Assembly: GCA_020637775.1 (NCBI GenBank)
Contig: JACKJV010000005.1
Span: 196,670-260,669, forward strand
Reading direction: 5' to 3'
DNA length: 64,000 bases
Source of the DNA: Brucellaceae bacterium
GTDB taxonomy: Bacteria; Pseudomonadota; Alphaproteobacteria; Rhizobiales; Rhizobiaceae
In this document: positions 1-8,422 of the stretch, in pieces
Layout: the number at the start of each line of letters is the position of its first letter
How positions within the stretch are numbered: position 1 is the first letter of the stretch
Notes under the pieces: generated by a model
What the model saw: the letters and a program-made list of their open reading frames with translations, nothing else
What the model was told of the DNA's origin: nothing
Database searches by the model: none
Translations under genes and position numbers: made by a program

Positions 1-2
1 AG

Positions 3-443
3 GGGCGCAATCTGGTCAAGCTGTTCGACTACCCGCGCAGCCGACCGGATGACTACGGCCTCTCCCGGCATGTGGGTGGCCTGACGCTGATGAAATGGAA
101 GCGGCCAAGGGCCGGAACGGTCGGCTACCTGGTGTCACGGGACGGTGCGCAGCGTCTGCTCGCGCGGCGCAAGGTCTTCCGGGCCGTGGACGAGGACATC
201 AGGCTGTATTGGGAACTGGGGCTCGATGTCTGGTCCGTTCCCGGAAACCCGGTGACGGACAATGGCGAAGCGCTGGGCGGCAGCCTGCTGGAGCAGGGAC
301 GGCGCAAGTCCCGGAACCGCTTGCGATTGCGCGCGATCAAGGGCTTTCTGATCGGAGCCTATCGAACCGTGGCAAACCTTGTTGCCTTCCGGCAGGCATT
401 CCGGCGTCAGCAATCCGCCCGCCCGGACCGCGCTTTGACGTAG
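3..443 (+). CDS. Glycosyltransferase family 25 (LPS biosynthesis), C-terminal part
   Basis: The reading frame is open from the left edge of the window, so the start codon and N-terminal half lie outside; 146 codons remain. The visible part has the layout of the C-terminal half of GT25 enzymes (LPS/LOS glycosyltransferases). There is a GTVGYLVSRDGAQRLL segment, where a residue stretch packs around the sugar-nucleotide site, followed by an acidic VDEDIRLYWELGLDVW motif that usually follows it. The tail is basic and may sit at the inner membrane. It probably adds a sugar to LPS core or O-antigen from the cytoplasmic side. The next gene is on the opposite strand and converges on it, so no operon partner is visible. 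The acceptor and donor sugars cannot be told from this fragment. Confidence 0.75.
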   Translation, partial: GRNLVKLFDYPRSRPDDYGLSRHVGGLTLMKWKRPRAGTVGYLVSRDGAQRLLARRKVFRAVDEDIRLYWELGLDVWSVPGNPVTDNGEALGGSLLEQGRRKSRNRLRLRAIKGFLIGAYRTVANLVAFRQAFRRQQSARPDRALT

Positions 444-462
444 GCGACAGCCGAAGGCCAGG

Positions 463-1494
463 TCAGGACGCGCGCTTCCTGCCCTCGCCCATGTCGATGC
501 GCCCTTGCCGCTGGCCGGAATCCGCTTTCGACACGGCCTTCTGGCAATACATGCGGGTATCGGCATGGTGCACAAGTTCGTCGGCGGTCAGGCCGCCAGC
601 CGGTGCGCCGGCATGTCCGATGCTCACGTCGACGCGCAGCCGCACGCGGTCAAGCCCGATCGGCGCGGCAACGGCTGCACGAATGCGCTCGGCGAAGGCC
701 TCGCCATCGCCAGGCGCCCTGCCGTGCCGGCGCAGCACGACGAATTCATCGCCGCCAAAGCGGGCAAGGGATCCATCGCTGCCGACGGCATTTTCAAGGC
801 GCCGTGCAACGGTTTTCAGGATCTCGTCGCCGACCAGATGGCCATGACGGTCATTGATGAGCTTGAAACCGTCCAGATCAATGAAGAACACCTCCACATG
901 GCCGCTTTCCGCCGCCAGCGCCTGTTCCAGCCCCGCGAAGAACCGGCTGCGGTTTTCCAGCCCGGTGAGCGCGTCATGGCTGGCCATGAACAGTGCCCTT
1001 TCCTCGGCCTGGCGGCGCTCGCGGATCTCGCAAACCAGCTTTTCGTTGGCCTGGCGAAGCAGCCTGTTGGAGTCGGAGAGCCGGCGCATGGCCCATTGGC
1101 GCGATTCCTGAACCCGGATGCGAGCCAGCGCGACAGCGAAATCCATCGGTTTGGTGATGTAATCGTTGGCGCCTGCCGCGAAGGCCTCGACCATGTCGTC
1201 GGAAGCCGCCCTTGCCGTGGCGACGATCACCGGCAGGTCTGTTTGCGACCGGCGCAGGCGGATGCGCCGCAGCGCCTCGATGCCCGACATTCCGGGCATC
1301 ATCCAGTCCATGATCACAATATTGACGTCGCCGGCCTCCAGACGCCGAAGCGCGGCCGCTCCATCGCCTGCCACCTCGACGCCATAGCCGCGACGGGCCA
1401 GCAGCCGCGATAGCAGGTCGCGGTTTTCCTCCACGTCATCCACGACCAATATGCGCGTGGGGCCGCCGGCCACCTTCTGCATCTGTTCCGACAT
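463..1494 (-). CDS. Response regulator with GGDEF output domain (diguanylate cyclase)
   Basis: A 343-residue cytoplasmic protein. A REC receiver domain covers about residues 13-130, with the acidic pair D19/D20, phospho-acceptor D63 (in VIMDWMMPG) and the conserved KP at 116-117. A short coiled linker (about 135-165) leads to a GGDEF domain at about 168-325 with an intact GGDEF at 247-251 and the metal-binding FIDLDGF. It should make cyclic di-GMP when phosphorylated. The RxxD inhibitory site expected just before GGDEF is not present (the stretch reads AVGSD), so feedback inhibition by product may be missing. An AAGGAGAG ribosome site precedes the ATG. It starts 47 bases after the chemotaxis receptor gene on the same strand, so the two are probably co-transcribed and may share a signal. 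Confidence 0.92.
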   Translation of the reverse strand: MSEQMQKVAGGPTRILVVDDVEENRDLLSRLLARRGYGVEVAGDGAAALRRLEAGDVNIVIMDWMMPGMSGIEALRRIRLRRSQTDLPVIVATARAASDDMVEAFAAGANDYITKPMDFAVALARIRVQESRQWAMRRLSDSNRLLRQANEKLVCEIRERRQAEERALFMASHDALTGLENRSRFFAGLEQALAAESGHVEVFFIDLDGFKLINDRHGHLVGDEILKTVARRLENAVGSDGSLARFGGDEFVVLRRHGRAPGDGEAFAERIRAAVAAPIGLDRVRLRVDVSIGHAGAPAGGLTADELVHHADTRMYCQKAVSKADSGQRQGRIDMGEGRKRAS

Positions 1495-1540
1495 GGGCGC
1501 GTCGCTCTCCTTTCAAGGCCGGCCGGTTACCGGCCCCTGT

Positions 1541-3304
1541 TCAAAACTCTTCCCACGTGTCTGCCGCCAGCGCGGCATTGCCCTCGACCAGCCGCATGCG
1601 GGGACGCTGTGCAGGGGCATCCGCAGGCGTTTCGGCCGTGGCCTTGCGCTCCGGTTCACCGACATGGAAACGGTCCAGCAAGCGGGCCAGGGCGGCGGCC
1701 TCATGCGCCAGGCTGTGGCTTGCCGCTGTCGACTGCTCGACCATGGCCGCATTCTGTTGCGTGTTGCGGTCGATCTCGGAAATCGCCCTGTTGATGTCCT
1801 GAAGGCTGGCGGCCTGTGCCGTTACGGCCTCGACGATGGCCGAGACATTGCCGGTGATCTCGCTGACATCGGCGCCGATGGCCTCCAGTTCCCTGCCTGT
1901 CTCGCCGACGAGGCGGGATCCTGTCTGCACGTGGCGTTCGGAATCGGAGATCAGTTCCTTGACGTCATTGGCCGCCGTGGCGCAGCGCTGCGCCAGTTCG
2001 CGCACTTCCTGGGCGACGACGGCAAAGCCCCTGCCCGCCTCTCCCGCCCGGGCCGCCTCGATGCCGGCATTGAGTGCAAGCAGGTTCGTCTGGAACGCGA
2101 TCTCGTCGATCATCCCGATGATGTTGTTGATCTTTCGCGCCGATTCCTCGATCTGTGCCATGGAGGCGATGGCATTCTTCACCGTCTCGCCCGATTCGCG
2201 GGCCCGGCCATGGGTGCGCGAGACAAGGGCTCCGGCCTGCTGCGACCGGGTTGCCGTCTCCTTCACCGAAACGGTCACTTCCTCGATGGATGCGGCGGTC
2301 TGTTCCACGGCAGCGGCCTGCTGCTCGGTGCGGCGCGCCATGTCGTCGGCGGCAGCGCCGATCTCGCCCGAAGCGCCATCGATGGCCGATGCATTGCGCC
2401 GGACGGTGGCCATGGCATCCTTCATCCGGGCAAGCGAGGCGTTGAAATCGGTGCGCAGCGATTCCAGCGCGGGCGCGAACGGTTCGGTGATCTGCTGGTC
2501 GAGACGGCCATCGGCAAGGCCGTTCAATCCCTTGCCCAGCACAGCGACGTCGGCCATGGTGGCGGACAGGTCGGTGGCGATCTTGAGCACCTTCACGACC
2601 TTGCCGGCGGCGTCGAAAATGGGGTTGTAGCTCGCCTTCAGCCAGACCGTCCGCCCGCCCTTCGCGGTGCGCCGGAAATCGCTGGCGATGAACTCACCCG
2701 ACGACAGGCGCTCCCAGAACGTGCGGTAATCGGCGCTTCTGGCATGATCGGGATCGACAAACATGGAATGATGACGGCCAACGATCTCACCAAGCTCGTA
2801 GTCCATCGTGGCGCAGAAATTGTCGTTTGCGGTCAGAATCCGGCCCGAAGGATCGAACTCGATGACGGCCTGCGCGCGCGAAATGGCCGCCAGCTTGCTG
2901 TCGGCTTCCGCCGCCTGCTGCTTTTCGGCGGTGATGTCGGTGGCGAATTTCACCACCTTTTCACAAATGCCCTTGCGCCCGCGCACCGGGTTGTAGGTGG
3001 CATGAAGCCAGAGCAGCCGCCCGCCTTTCGCGATGCGGGCGAAATCGCCGGAAAGGAACTCGCCCTGCTGCAGCTTGTTCCAGAATTCACGGTACCCGCT
3101 GCCGGCTGCCGTCGTTTCGTCCACGAACATCGAATGGTGACGGCCCACCAGTTCGCTGACGGCATATCCGGTGGCCGCGCAGAATTGCCGGTTCGCGCGC
3201 AGGATGTTGCCTTGCATGTCGAACTCGACGACAGCGAGGGAACGGTCCAGTGCGGAAAGCACTGCCTGCGCATCGCGCGCGCCTCCATTGAAGATGTTTC
3301 GCAT
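1541..3304 (-). CDS. Methyl-accepting chemotaxis protein with two PAS domains
   Basis: 587 residues with no transmembrane segment, so a soluble receptor. Two tandem PAS domains (about 8-125 and 130-247) are near-duplicates. Each carries a GRHHSMFVD segment and a GGR.LWL...YNP beta-strand followed by VVK.ATDIT/DLS, as in PAS domains that hold haem or FAD in the Aer/Aer2 class. A HAMP-like linker follows, then the MA signalling domain (about 290-560) with the CheA/CheW-contacting hairpin tip containing [22 protein letters not shown]. The C-terminus reads DTWEEF, similar to the CheR/CheB-tethering pentapeptide (xWxxF). A GGGAA ribosome site precedes the ATG. It is probably an intracellular redox, oxygen or small-ligand sensor; the ligand cannot be read from the sequence. 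The downstream gene is a GGDEF response regulator. Confidence 0.93.
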   Translation of the reverse strand: MRNIFNGGARDAQAVLSALDRSLAVVEFDMQGNILRANRQFCAATGYAVSELVGRHHSMFVDETTAAGSGYREFWNKLQQGEFLSGDFARIAKGGRLLWLHATYNPVRGRKGICEKVVKFATDITAEKQQAAEADSKLAAISRAQAVIEFDPSGRILTANDNFCATMDYELGEIVGRHHSMFVDPDHARSADYRTFWERLSSGEFIASDFRRTAKGGRTVWLKASYNPIFDAAGKVVKVLKIATDLSATMADVAVLGKGLNGLADGRLDQQITEPFAPALESLRTDFNASLARMKDAMATVRRNASAIDGASGEIGAAADDMARRTEQQAAAVEQTAASIEEVTVSVKETATRSQQAGALVSRTHGRARESGETVKNAIASMAQIEESARKINNIIGMIDEIAFQTNLLALNAGIEAARAGEAGRGFAVVAQEVRELAQRCATAANDVKELISDSERHVQTGSRLVGETGRELEAIGADVSEITGNVSAIVEAVTAQAASLQDINRAISEIDRNTQQNAAMVEQSTAASHSLAHEAAALARLLDRFHVGEPERKATAETPADAPAQRPRMRLVEGNAALAADTWEEF

Positions 3305-3546
3305 CGCTTGTTCCCGTCCACTTTTTCCCGACGGTTAAAGGTATTTTTCTAATGTTTAATTTTTTACAGCCCGGAACAGGCGAAAACTGACCGTGCGCGC
3401 GCGCCCCACTCCGCATGCGATTGCGATTTCCGAAGCGCGCCAGACGCGTTCAGGCCGCTCGCCTGCTGGCGCGTTGACGATTTCGGGATTGACGGTTACG
3501 TCAAAGGAAGCGACACAAGCCTGACAGTCCTGCCGGGGAGGAAGGC
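3305..3546. other. Divergent promoter region between receptor and acyl-CoA dehydrogenase
   Basis: A 242-base non-coding stretch between two divergent genes. The left third (about 3330-3375) is unusually AT-rich and probably holds the promoter of the chemotaxis receptor on the minus strand. The right part holds the inverted repeat listed separately at 3489-3504 and a strong GGAGGAAGG ribosome site just before the ATG at 3547. I see no open reading frame of its own here. Confidence 0.5.
3489..3504 (+). promoter_or_regulatory. Inverted-repeat operator TTGACG-GTTA-CGTCAA
   Basis: A perfect 6-4-6 inverted repeat located 43 bases before the acyl-CoA dehydrogenase start. The left arm TTGACG also reads as a good -35 hexamer, so a protein bound here would block the promoter. 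The symmetry fits a dimeric TetR- or MerR-type regulator such as those controlling fatty-acid and branched-chain acyl-CoA genes. No regulator of that kind lies in the window. Confidence 0.5.
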
Positions 3547-5214
3547 ATGCCCAAATTCGCACCAGCAATCGAGCTCGCCACCCATGAGGTCGCCAACCAG
3601 CCGTCAGAATATTACGGCAGGAACCTGTATCTGAACGATCCGGCCATGCGCGATGCCATCCGGCGGGAAGCCGGATCATGGCTGGATGAGCGCATGGCGC
3701 GCCTCGGCGCTGAAGCGGGATCGGAAAAGGTCCTGGAATGGGGGGAACTGGCCAACCGCCACGGGCCGGAACTCGTCTCGTTCGACCGCTACGGCCGGCG
3801 GCTCGACGAGGTGCGCTTTCACCCCTCGTACCACCACCTCATGGCGCTGGCCATGGAGCACAATATCCATGACGTGGCCTGGACCGTGGAGGATCCGTCA
3901 TCCCATGTCGGCCATTTCGGCCTGCTGGCGCTGTTCACCCAGGCCGAGGCGGGCACCATGTGCCCGATCAACATGACCTATGCGGTGGTTGCCTCGCTCA
4001 GGCAGCAGGGGGAGGCCGCGCGGCCGTGGCTGGAGCGCATTCTCGGCGGACGATACGATCCGGACATCAAGCCCATCGGCGCCAAGGCCGGCATCACCAT
4101 GGGCATGGCAATGACCGAAAAACAGGGCGGCAGCGACGTGCGCGCGAACACCACACGCGCCTTCCCCATCGATGCCGGGGCCGGTCACTACCGGCTCGTC
4201 GGGCACAAGTGGTTCTGCTCGGCACCGATGTCGGACGGGTTCCTGACGCTGGCCTATACAGAGGCCGGCCTGTCCTGTTTCCTGGTGCCGCGCATCACCC
4301 CTGACGGGCGGCGAAACGGCATTCACGTGATGCGCCTCAAGGACAAGCTCGGCAACAAGTCCAATGCGTCGAGCGAGATCGAATACCACGATGCCTTCGC
4401 CATCCTGCTGGGTGAACAGGGTCGCGGCGTCAACGTCATCATCGACATGGTTCACCATACGCGGCTTGGCACGGTGGCCGGAACCGTCGGCATCATGCGC
4501 ATGGGCTTCCTGCAGGCGCTCCACCATGTGCGCGGACGGCGCGCCTTCCAGAAGACGCTGATCGATCAGCCGCTCATGCGCGCCGTGATCGCCGATCTGG
4601 CGGTCGAATACGAGGCGGCGGCGGTGCTGGGTGCGCGGGTGGCGCGCATGTTCGGCGGTTCGGATCCGCGATCGAGGGCCTTTGCCCGCATAGCGGTCGC
4701 GCTGGCCAAATACTGGCTGACCAAGCGCAATCCGAACTTCGTCTTCGAATGCATGGAGTGCCATGGCGGCGCCGGCTATGTGGAGGAAACGCCCATGCCG
4801 CGCCTGTTCCGCGAATCCCCGCTCAACGCGATATGGGAGGGCTCGGGCAATGTCATCGTGCTGGACGTGTTGCGCACGCTTCGCAAGGAGCCCGAGGCCC
4901 TTGCCGCGCTTTTCTCCGAGATCGAGCCGGGGCTCGGGCGCGACGACGATCTCGACATGGCGGTTCAAGGCGTGAAGACCATGCTCGACGGCCCGCTTGG
5001 CGAGGGCGCCGGCAGGCTGCTGGTGGAGCGCCTGGCGCTGGTGCTGCAGGGCGCGCTCCTGGTCCGCTTCGCCCCGGCGCCGGTGGCGCGGGCCTTCTGC
5101 GCGACGCGCCTGGGCGGTGCGGGCGGGCACATGTTCGGCGTGATGCCCGAGGATATCGATGTCGATGGCATTCTCGACCGGCACCTGGCGGCCCTCGACG
5201 CCGGTCTCGCCTGA
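3547..5214 (+). CDS. AidB-family acyl-CoA dehydrogenase
   Basis: 555 residues, close to the usual AidB length of about 540. AidB is a flavoprotein of the acyl-CoA dehydrogenase superfamily linked to the adaptive response to alkylating agents; related enzymes oxidise isovaleryl- or other acyl-CoAs. The N-terminal helical part (1-180) leads into the FAD-contacting segment MAMTEKQGGSDVRAN (187-201), which is characteristic of this branch. The C-terminal helical domain has ECMECHGGAGYVEE and IWEGSGNV, the region carrying the catalytic and flavin-contacting residues. A GGAGGAAGGC ribosome site sets the ATG start. The gene stands alone, with its own operator upstream and a convergent regulator downstream. 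Whether it serves DNA protection or acyl-CoA oxidation is not decided by sequence. Confidence 0.88.
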   Translation: MPKFAPAIELATHEVANQPSEYYGRNLYLNDPAMRDAIRREAGSWLDERMARLGAEAGSEKVLEWGELANRHGPELVSFDRYGRRLDEVRFHPSYHHLMALAMEHNIHDVAWTVEDPSSHVGHFGLLALFTQAEAGTMCPINMTYAVVASLRQQGEAARPWLERILGGRYDPDIKPIGAKAGITMGMAMTEKQGGSDVRANTTRAFPIDAGAGHYRLVGHKWFCSAPMSDGFLTLAYTEAGLSCFLVPRITPDGRRNGIHVMRLKDKLGNKSNASSEIEYHDAFAILLGEQGRGVNVIIDMVHHTRLGTVAGTVGIMRMGFLQALHHVRGRRAFQKTLIDQPLMRAVIADLAVEYEAAAVLGARVARMFGGSDPRSRAFARIAVALAKYWLTKRNPNFVFECMECHGGAGYVEETPMPRLFRESPLNAIWEGSGNVIVLDVLRTLRKEPEALAALFSEIEPGLGRDDDLDMAVQGVKTMLDGPLGEGAGRLLVERLALVLQGALLVRFAPAPVARAFCATRLGGAGGHMFGVMPEDIDVDGILDRHLAALDAGLA

Positions 5215-5226
5215 TCCCGGCTGCCG

Positions 5227-5811
5227 TCAGGACGCCACGCAGACGACAAGGATACGCGCGTCGCGGTCCTCGTCCGATGCATAGAGGTGGCCGCGTGCGC
5301 TGTCGAAATAGATGGAATCGCCCTCGCTGAGGACAACCGGATCGCGCCCTTCCAGATGCACGGTGACGACGCCTTCCAGCACCAGCAGGAACTCCTGGCC
5401 CGGATGGCGGACGAATTCCTCGAAATCCTTGATGTCATGGGCTTTCAGCGTGCCCATCATCGGCGTCATCGCCTTCTGCCACAGTTCCGGAAACAGCATC
5501 TCGTAGACATAGTTCGCGGTTTCCTGGCGGCTGAACTCGCCCTTCCTGGCCACGGCGAAGCCGCCCGGCTCGAACCGGCTGCCCTCGGCGGTGAAGAAGG
5601 CCGCCATGTCTGCCTCCAGCCCCTGCGCCAATTGCGCCAGCCTGTCATAAGTCAGCGCGATGACGCCGCGTTCGGCCTTTGAAATGGTCGACACAGCAAG
5701 GCCCGACCGCTCGGCCACCGTTGCAAGCGTCCAGCCCTTTTCCCGTCTGAGCCTGCGGATTTGCTGACCGAAAGCGATCCGCTGGCTGTCCGGTTTCTCG
5801 TTGTTGTCCAT
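5227..5811 (-). CDS. XRE-family transcriptional regulator with C-terminal cupin domain
   Basis: 194 residues. A helix-turn-helix of the XRE type covers about 15-70 (GQQIRRLRREKGWTL, then SGLAVSTISKAERG). A cupin sensor domain covers about 110-190 (HPGQEFLLVLEGVVTVHLEG, then LSEGDSIYFDS). This architecture is shared with PuuR- and SutR-like repressors, which sense small metabolites such as amines or amino acids. I chose the ATG at 5811 because GGGAGC sits about seven bases before it; an in-frame start 54 bases further upstream has no such site. The gene is divergent from the dehydrogenase/TRAP operon. Two palindromes in the shared promoter are its probable binding sites, so it likely controls both itself and the operon. 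Confidence 0.9.
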   Translation of the reverse strand: MDNNEKPDSQRIAFGQQIRRLRREKGWTLATVAERSGLAVSTISKAERGVIALTYDRLAQLAQGLEADMAAFFTAEGSRFEPGGFAVARKGEFSRQETANYVYEMLFPELWQKAMTPMMGTLKAHDIKDFEEFVRHPGQEFLLVLEGVVTVHLEGRDPVVLSEGDSIYFDSARGHLYASDEDRDARILVVCVAS

Positions 5812-5870
5812 GGCACGCTCCCGGAAAAGGAGTGCGATCCTAATCCGCCCTCCCGTCCGCGGCAAATCGT

Positions 5871-5886
5871 TTTTCCTTTCAGAAAA
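5871..5886 (+). promoter_or_regulatory. Operator copy A (TTTTCC-tttc-AGAAAA)
   Basis: A 16-base imperfect palindrome with one mismatch between the arms, in the divergent promoter between the XRE-cupin gene and the dehydrogenase/TRAP operon. It lies exactly 21 bases (two helical turns) before copy B, so two dimers would bind on the same DNA face. Likely operator of the neighbouring XRE-cupin regulator. Confidence 0.6.
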
Positions 5887-5891
5887 TTCGC

Positions 5892-5907
5892 TTTTCCAAT
5901 CGGAAAA
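5892..5907 (+). promoter_or_regulatory. Operator copy B (TTTTCC-aatc-GGAAAA)
   Basis: A perfect 6-4-6 palindrome, 34 bases before the start of the FAD dehydrogenase. A GGAAAA half-site also occurs at 5822-5827 near the regulator's own ribosome site. The repeat spacing and location support binding by the divergently encoded XRE-cupin protein. Confidence 0.65.
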
Positions 5908-5941
5908 TCAGTGCTAGCGTTCTTGCCCAGGGAGAGGTTTC

Positions 5942-7087
5942 ATGGCGCAGACGACGGACGGCCACGACATCATCGTCATCGGTGCGGGCATTGCCGGGGC
6001 ATCGGTGGCAGCCGGGCTTGCCGGCCATGCGCGGGTGCTTCTTCTGGAGCGCGAGGAAAGACCCGGCTATCACACGACAGGGCGGTCGGCCGCGCTGTTC
6101 ACCATTGCCTACGGGCCGCCGGTCATCCGCGCCCTGTCGCGCGCCTCGCACGCCTTCTTCCGCGATCCCGGCAGTCCGTTCATACAGCAACCGCTGCTGA
6201 AGACGCGCGGCGTCATCTTTGCCGGCCACGAAGGACAGGCGGACGCGCTGACGGACCTTCAGGACGAACTGGGCGCGGCGGTGCGGCCACTGGATACGCA
6301 GACAGCGCTTGCCATGATGCCGCTGATCCGCCGCGACTACCTGGCCGCGGCGCTGATGGATGAAAGCGCCGCCGATATCGATGTCGATCAGCTGCACCAG
6401 CACTATCTCAAGACCTTCCAGGCGCAAGGCGGCACGCTGCGCACGCATGCCTGCGTCACGGCCATCGCGCGCGAGGGTGGCGGCTGGAGTGTCGAGGCCG
6501 GCGGCGAGCGTTTTTTCGCGGACACGGTGGTCAACGCATCCGGCGCCTGGGCCGACGAGATCGCCGCCATGGCCGGCGTCGCGCCCGTCGGGCTGATGCC
6601 GAAGCGCCGCACGGCGGTTCTGATCGATCCGCCTGCGGGCTTCGAGCCCGACAAGCCGCAGACATGGCCCATGGTCGTGGACGCGGAGGAGGAATTCTAC
6701 ATCAAGCCGGATGCCGGCCTGCTGCTGATTTCGCCGGCCGACGAAACGCCCTCCCCACCTTGCGATGCGCAGCCCGAAGAGCTTGACGTGGCGATCTGCG
6801 TGGACCGGATCGAGCGGGCCTTCGACGTCTCGGTTCGCCGTATCGCGCACAAATGGGCGGGCCTGCGCTCCTTCGTGGCGGACAAGTGCCCGGTGATCGG
6901 CTACGCACCTGACGCCAAGGGCTTCTTCTGGCTGGCCGGACAGGGCGGCTATGGCATCCAGAGCGCGCCGGCCGCCGCGCGGACCGCCGCCGCGTTGGTG
7001 CTCGGGCAGGAGATTCCGGCCGACATTGCCGCCGAGGGCGTCAGCGCCGAAGCGCTCAGCCCGGCGCGTGCGGGATTGCGGCGATGA
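5942..7087 (+). CDS. FAD-dependent D-amino-acid dehydrogenase, DauA-like
   Basis: 381 residues of the DAO fold. The FAD-binding Rossmann motif GAGIAG is at 14-19. From memory, the protein matches Pseudomonas aeruginosa D-arginine dehydrogenase (DauA) along its length without gaps near the N-terminus: PGYHTTGRSAA, VGLMPKRRTA, FYIKPDAG, WAGLRSFVAD and GQGGYGIQ are all shared in kind. The residues that hold the substrate carboxylate in DauA (Tyr53, Arg222, Tyr249, Arg305) have equivalents here. DauA His48 is Leu52, and Glu87, which binds the guanidinium, is Val91. A DauA-like oxidation of a D-amino acid to an imino/keto acid is therefore likely, but with a neutral rather than cationic side chain. 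It is the first gene of the operon and overlaps dctM by ATGA. Confidence 0.85.
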   Translation: MAQTTDGHDIIVIGAGIAGASVAAGLAGHARVLLLEREERPGYHTTGRSAALFTIAYGPPVIRALSRASHAFFRDPGSPFIQQPLLKTRGVIFAGHEGQADALTDLQDELGAAVRPLDTQTALAMMPLIRRDYLAAALMDESAADIDVDQLHQHYLKTFQAQGGTLRTHACVTAIAREGGGWSVEAGGERFFADTVVNASGAWADEIAAMAGVAPVGLMPKRRTAVLIDPPAGFEPDKPQTWPMVVDAEEEFYIKPDAGLLLISPADETPSPPCDAQPEELDVAICVDRIERAFDVSVRRIAHKWAGLRSFVADKCPVIGYAPDAKGFFWLAGQGGYGIQSAPAAARTAAALVLGQEIPADIAAEGVSAEALSPARAGLRR

Positions 7088-8373
7088 TCTGGCTCGTGCT
7101 GGCCGCCGGGATCGTCCTGCTCGCCTCCGGCCTCGCGATTGCCTATGTCATCGGCGCGGCCGCGGTCCTGGCCTTCATCGCCACCGACAACACCCGTTAT
7201 CTCGCCATCCTGCCGCAGCAGATCTTCTCCAAGATCGATGTCTTCGCGCTGATGGCGATGCCGCTGTTCATCCTGGCCGGCGAACTGATGAACAGGGGCG
7301 GCATCACACGGGTTCTCATCGACCTCGCCATGGCCATGGTCGGGCGGCTGCGCGGCGGGCTCGGCCATGTCAACATCATGACCAGCGTGTTCTTCGCCGG
7401 CATTTCGGGCTCTGCTGTGGCCGATTCCGCGGCCGTTTCCAACACGCTGGTGCCGGCCATGCGCGAACGCGGCTACGACCTGGAATATGCCAGCGCCATC
7501 ACCGCGGCGTCCTCGATCATCGGGCCGATCATTCCGCCGTCGATCATCCTGATCTTCTACGGCGCGCTGATGAGCACGTCCGTCACGGCCCTGTTCATCG
7601 CCGGCATCGTGCCCGGATTGCTGCTTGCTGCCTCGCTGATGGCCGCCAATGCCATCTATGCCCGCATTCATCGTCACCCCCGCCTTGAAGCCGGCGATGT
7701 ACCGCCCTTCCTGCCCGCCCTTCTCCACGCCCTGCCCGCGCTGCTGGTGCCCGCCATCATCCTGGGCGGCATCGTGTTCGGCCTGATGACACCGACAGAA
7801 GCGGCCGCCGTGGCCGTCGCGGTGGCCTGGGCTGGCGGCTATCACTATGAACGCATGGGGCTGGATGCGGTCTGGCAGGCGTTCCGGCGCACAGCCATGC
7901 TGTCGGGCGCGATCTTCCTGCTGATCGCCGCCGTTTCCGCGCTCGGGCATCTCAGCGCGCTGGAACGTGTGCCGGAAGCGATCTCTGCCACGGTCGATGC
8001 CATGGGCCTGGGTCCGGTCGGCTACATGATCGTGCTGAACGTGCTGTTCCTCGTCGCCGGCATGTTCCTGGACATACCCGTAGCGCTGGCGCTGCTGGTG
8101 CCATTGCTGGCGCCGACCGCGCTTGCGCAGGGCGCCGATCCCGTTCACCTTGGCATCGTGCTCTGCTTCAACCTGTGCATCGGGCTGGTCTCGCCACCGC
8201 TTGGCGGCTGCCTGCTGATGGTGACCACGGTGACAGGGGTGAACTACTGGCGCCTGGCGCGCGCGGTGATGCCGTTCGTGCTGGTGGAGGTTTTCGTGCT
8301 GGCGCTGCTGGTCACCTTTCCGCAGATCAGCCTGGCGCTGCCGCGCGCATTCGGACTTGCGGGTGGAGGATGA
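7084..8373 (+). CDS. dctM: TRAP transporter large permease DctM
   Basis: 429 residues, the usual size for the large TRAP permease, with about 12 hydrophobic segments throughout. Family hallmarks include the early MAMPLFILAGELMNRGG, the SGSAVADSAAVSNTLVPAM segment and IGPIIPPSIILIFYGAL near the middle. The second half repeats the fold, ending LCFNLCIGLVSPPLGG. It forms the sodium-driven channel subunit and works with DctP and DctQ encoded just downstream. It starts inside the stop codon of the dehydrogenase gene (ATGA), so the two are translationally coupled. A 49-base gap separates it from dctP. Confidence 0.93.
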   Translation: MIWLVLAAGIVLLASGLAIAYVIGAAAVLAFIATDNTRYLAILPQQIFSKIDVFALMAMPLFILAGELMNRGGITRVLIDLAMAMVGRLRGGLGHVNIMTSVFFAGISGSAVADSAAVSNTLVPAMRERGYDLEYASAITAASSIIGPIIPPSIILIFYGALMSTSVTALFIAGIVPGLLLAASLMAANAIYARIHRHPRLEAGDVPPFLPALLHALPALLVPAIILGGIVFGLMTPTEAAAVAVAVAWAGGYHYERMGLDAVWQAFRRTAMLSGAIFLLIAAVSALGHLSALERVPEAISATVDAMGLGPVGYMIVLNVLFLVAGMFLDIPVALALLVPLLAPTALAQGADPVHLGIVLCFNLCIGLVSPPLGGCLLMVTTVTGVNYWRLARAVMPFVLVEVFVLALLVTFPQISLALPRAFGLAGGG

Positions 8374-8422
8374 CCCGCATGCCAACGCATTGGTTCAAGC
8401 AAGGAAAACAGGGAGACGCGCA

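Noticed and set aside
1451..3352. Open frame of 633 codons opposite the chemotaxis receptor
   Set aside because: Antisense shadow; the minus-strand receptor has clear PAS and MA domains.
6949..8385. Open frame of 478 codons opposite dctM
   Set aside because: His/Gln/Arg-rich translation with no domain, opposite an unmistakable TRAP permease.
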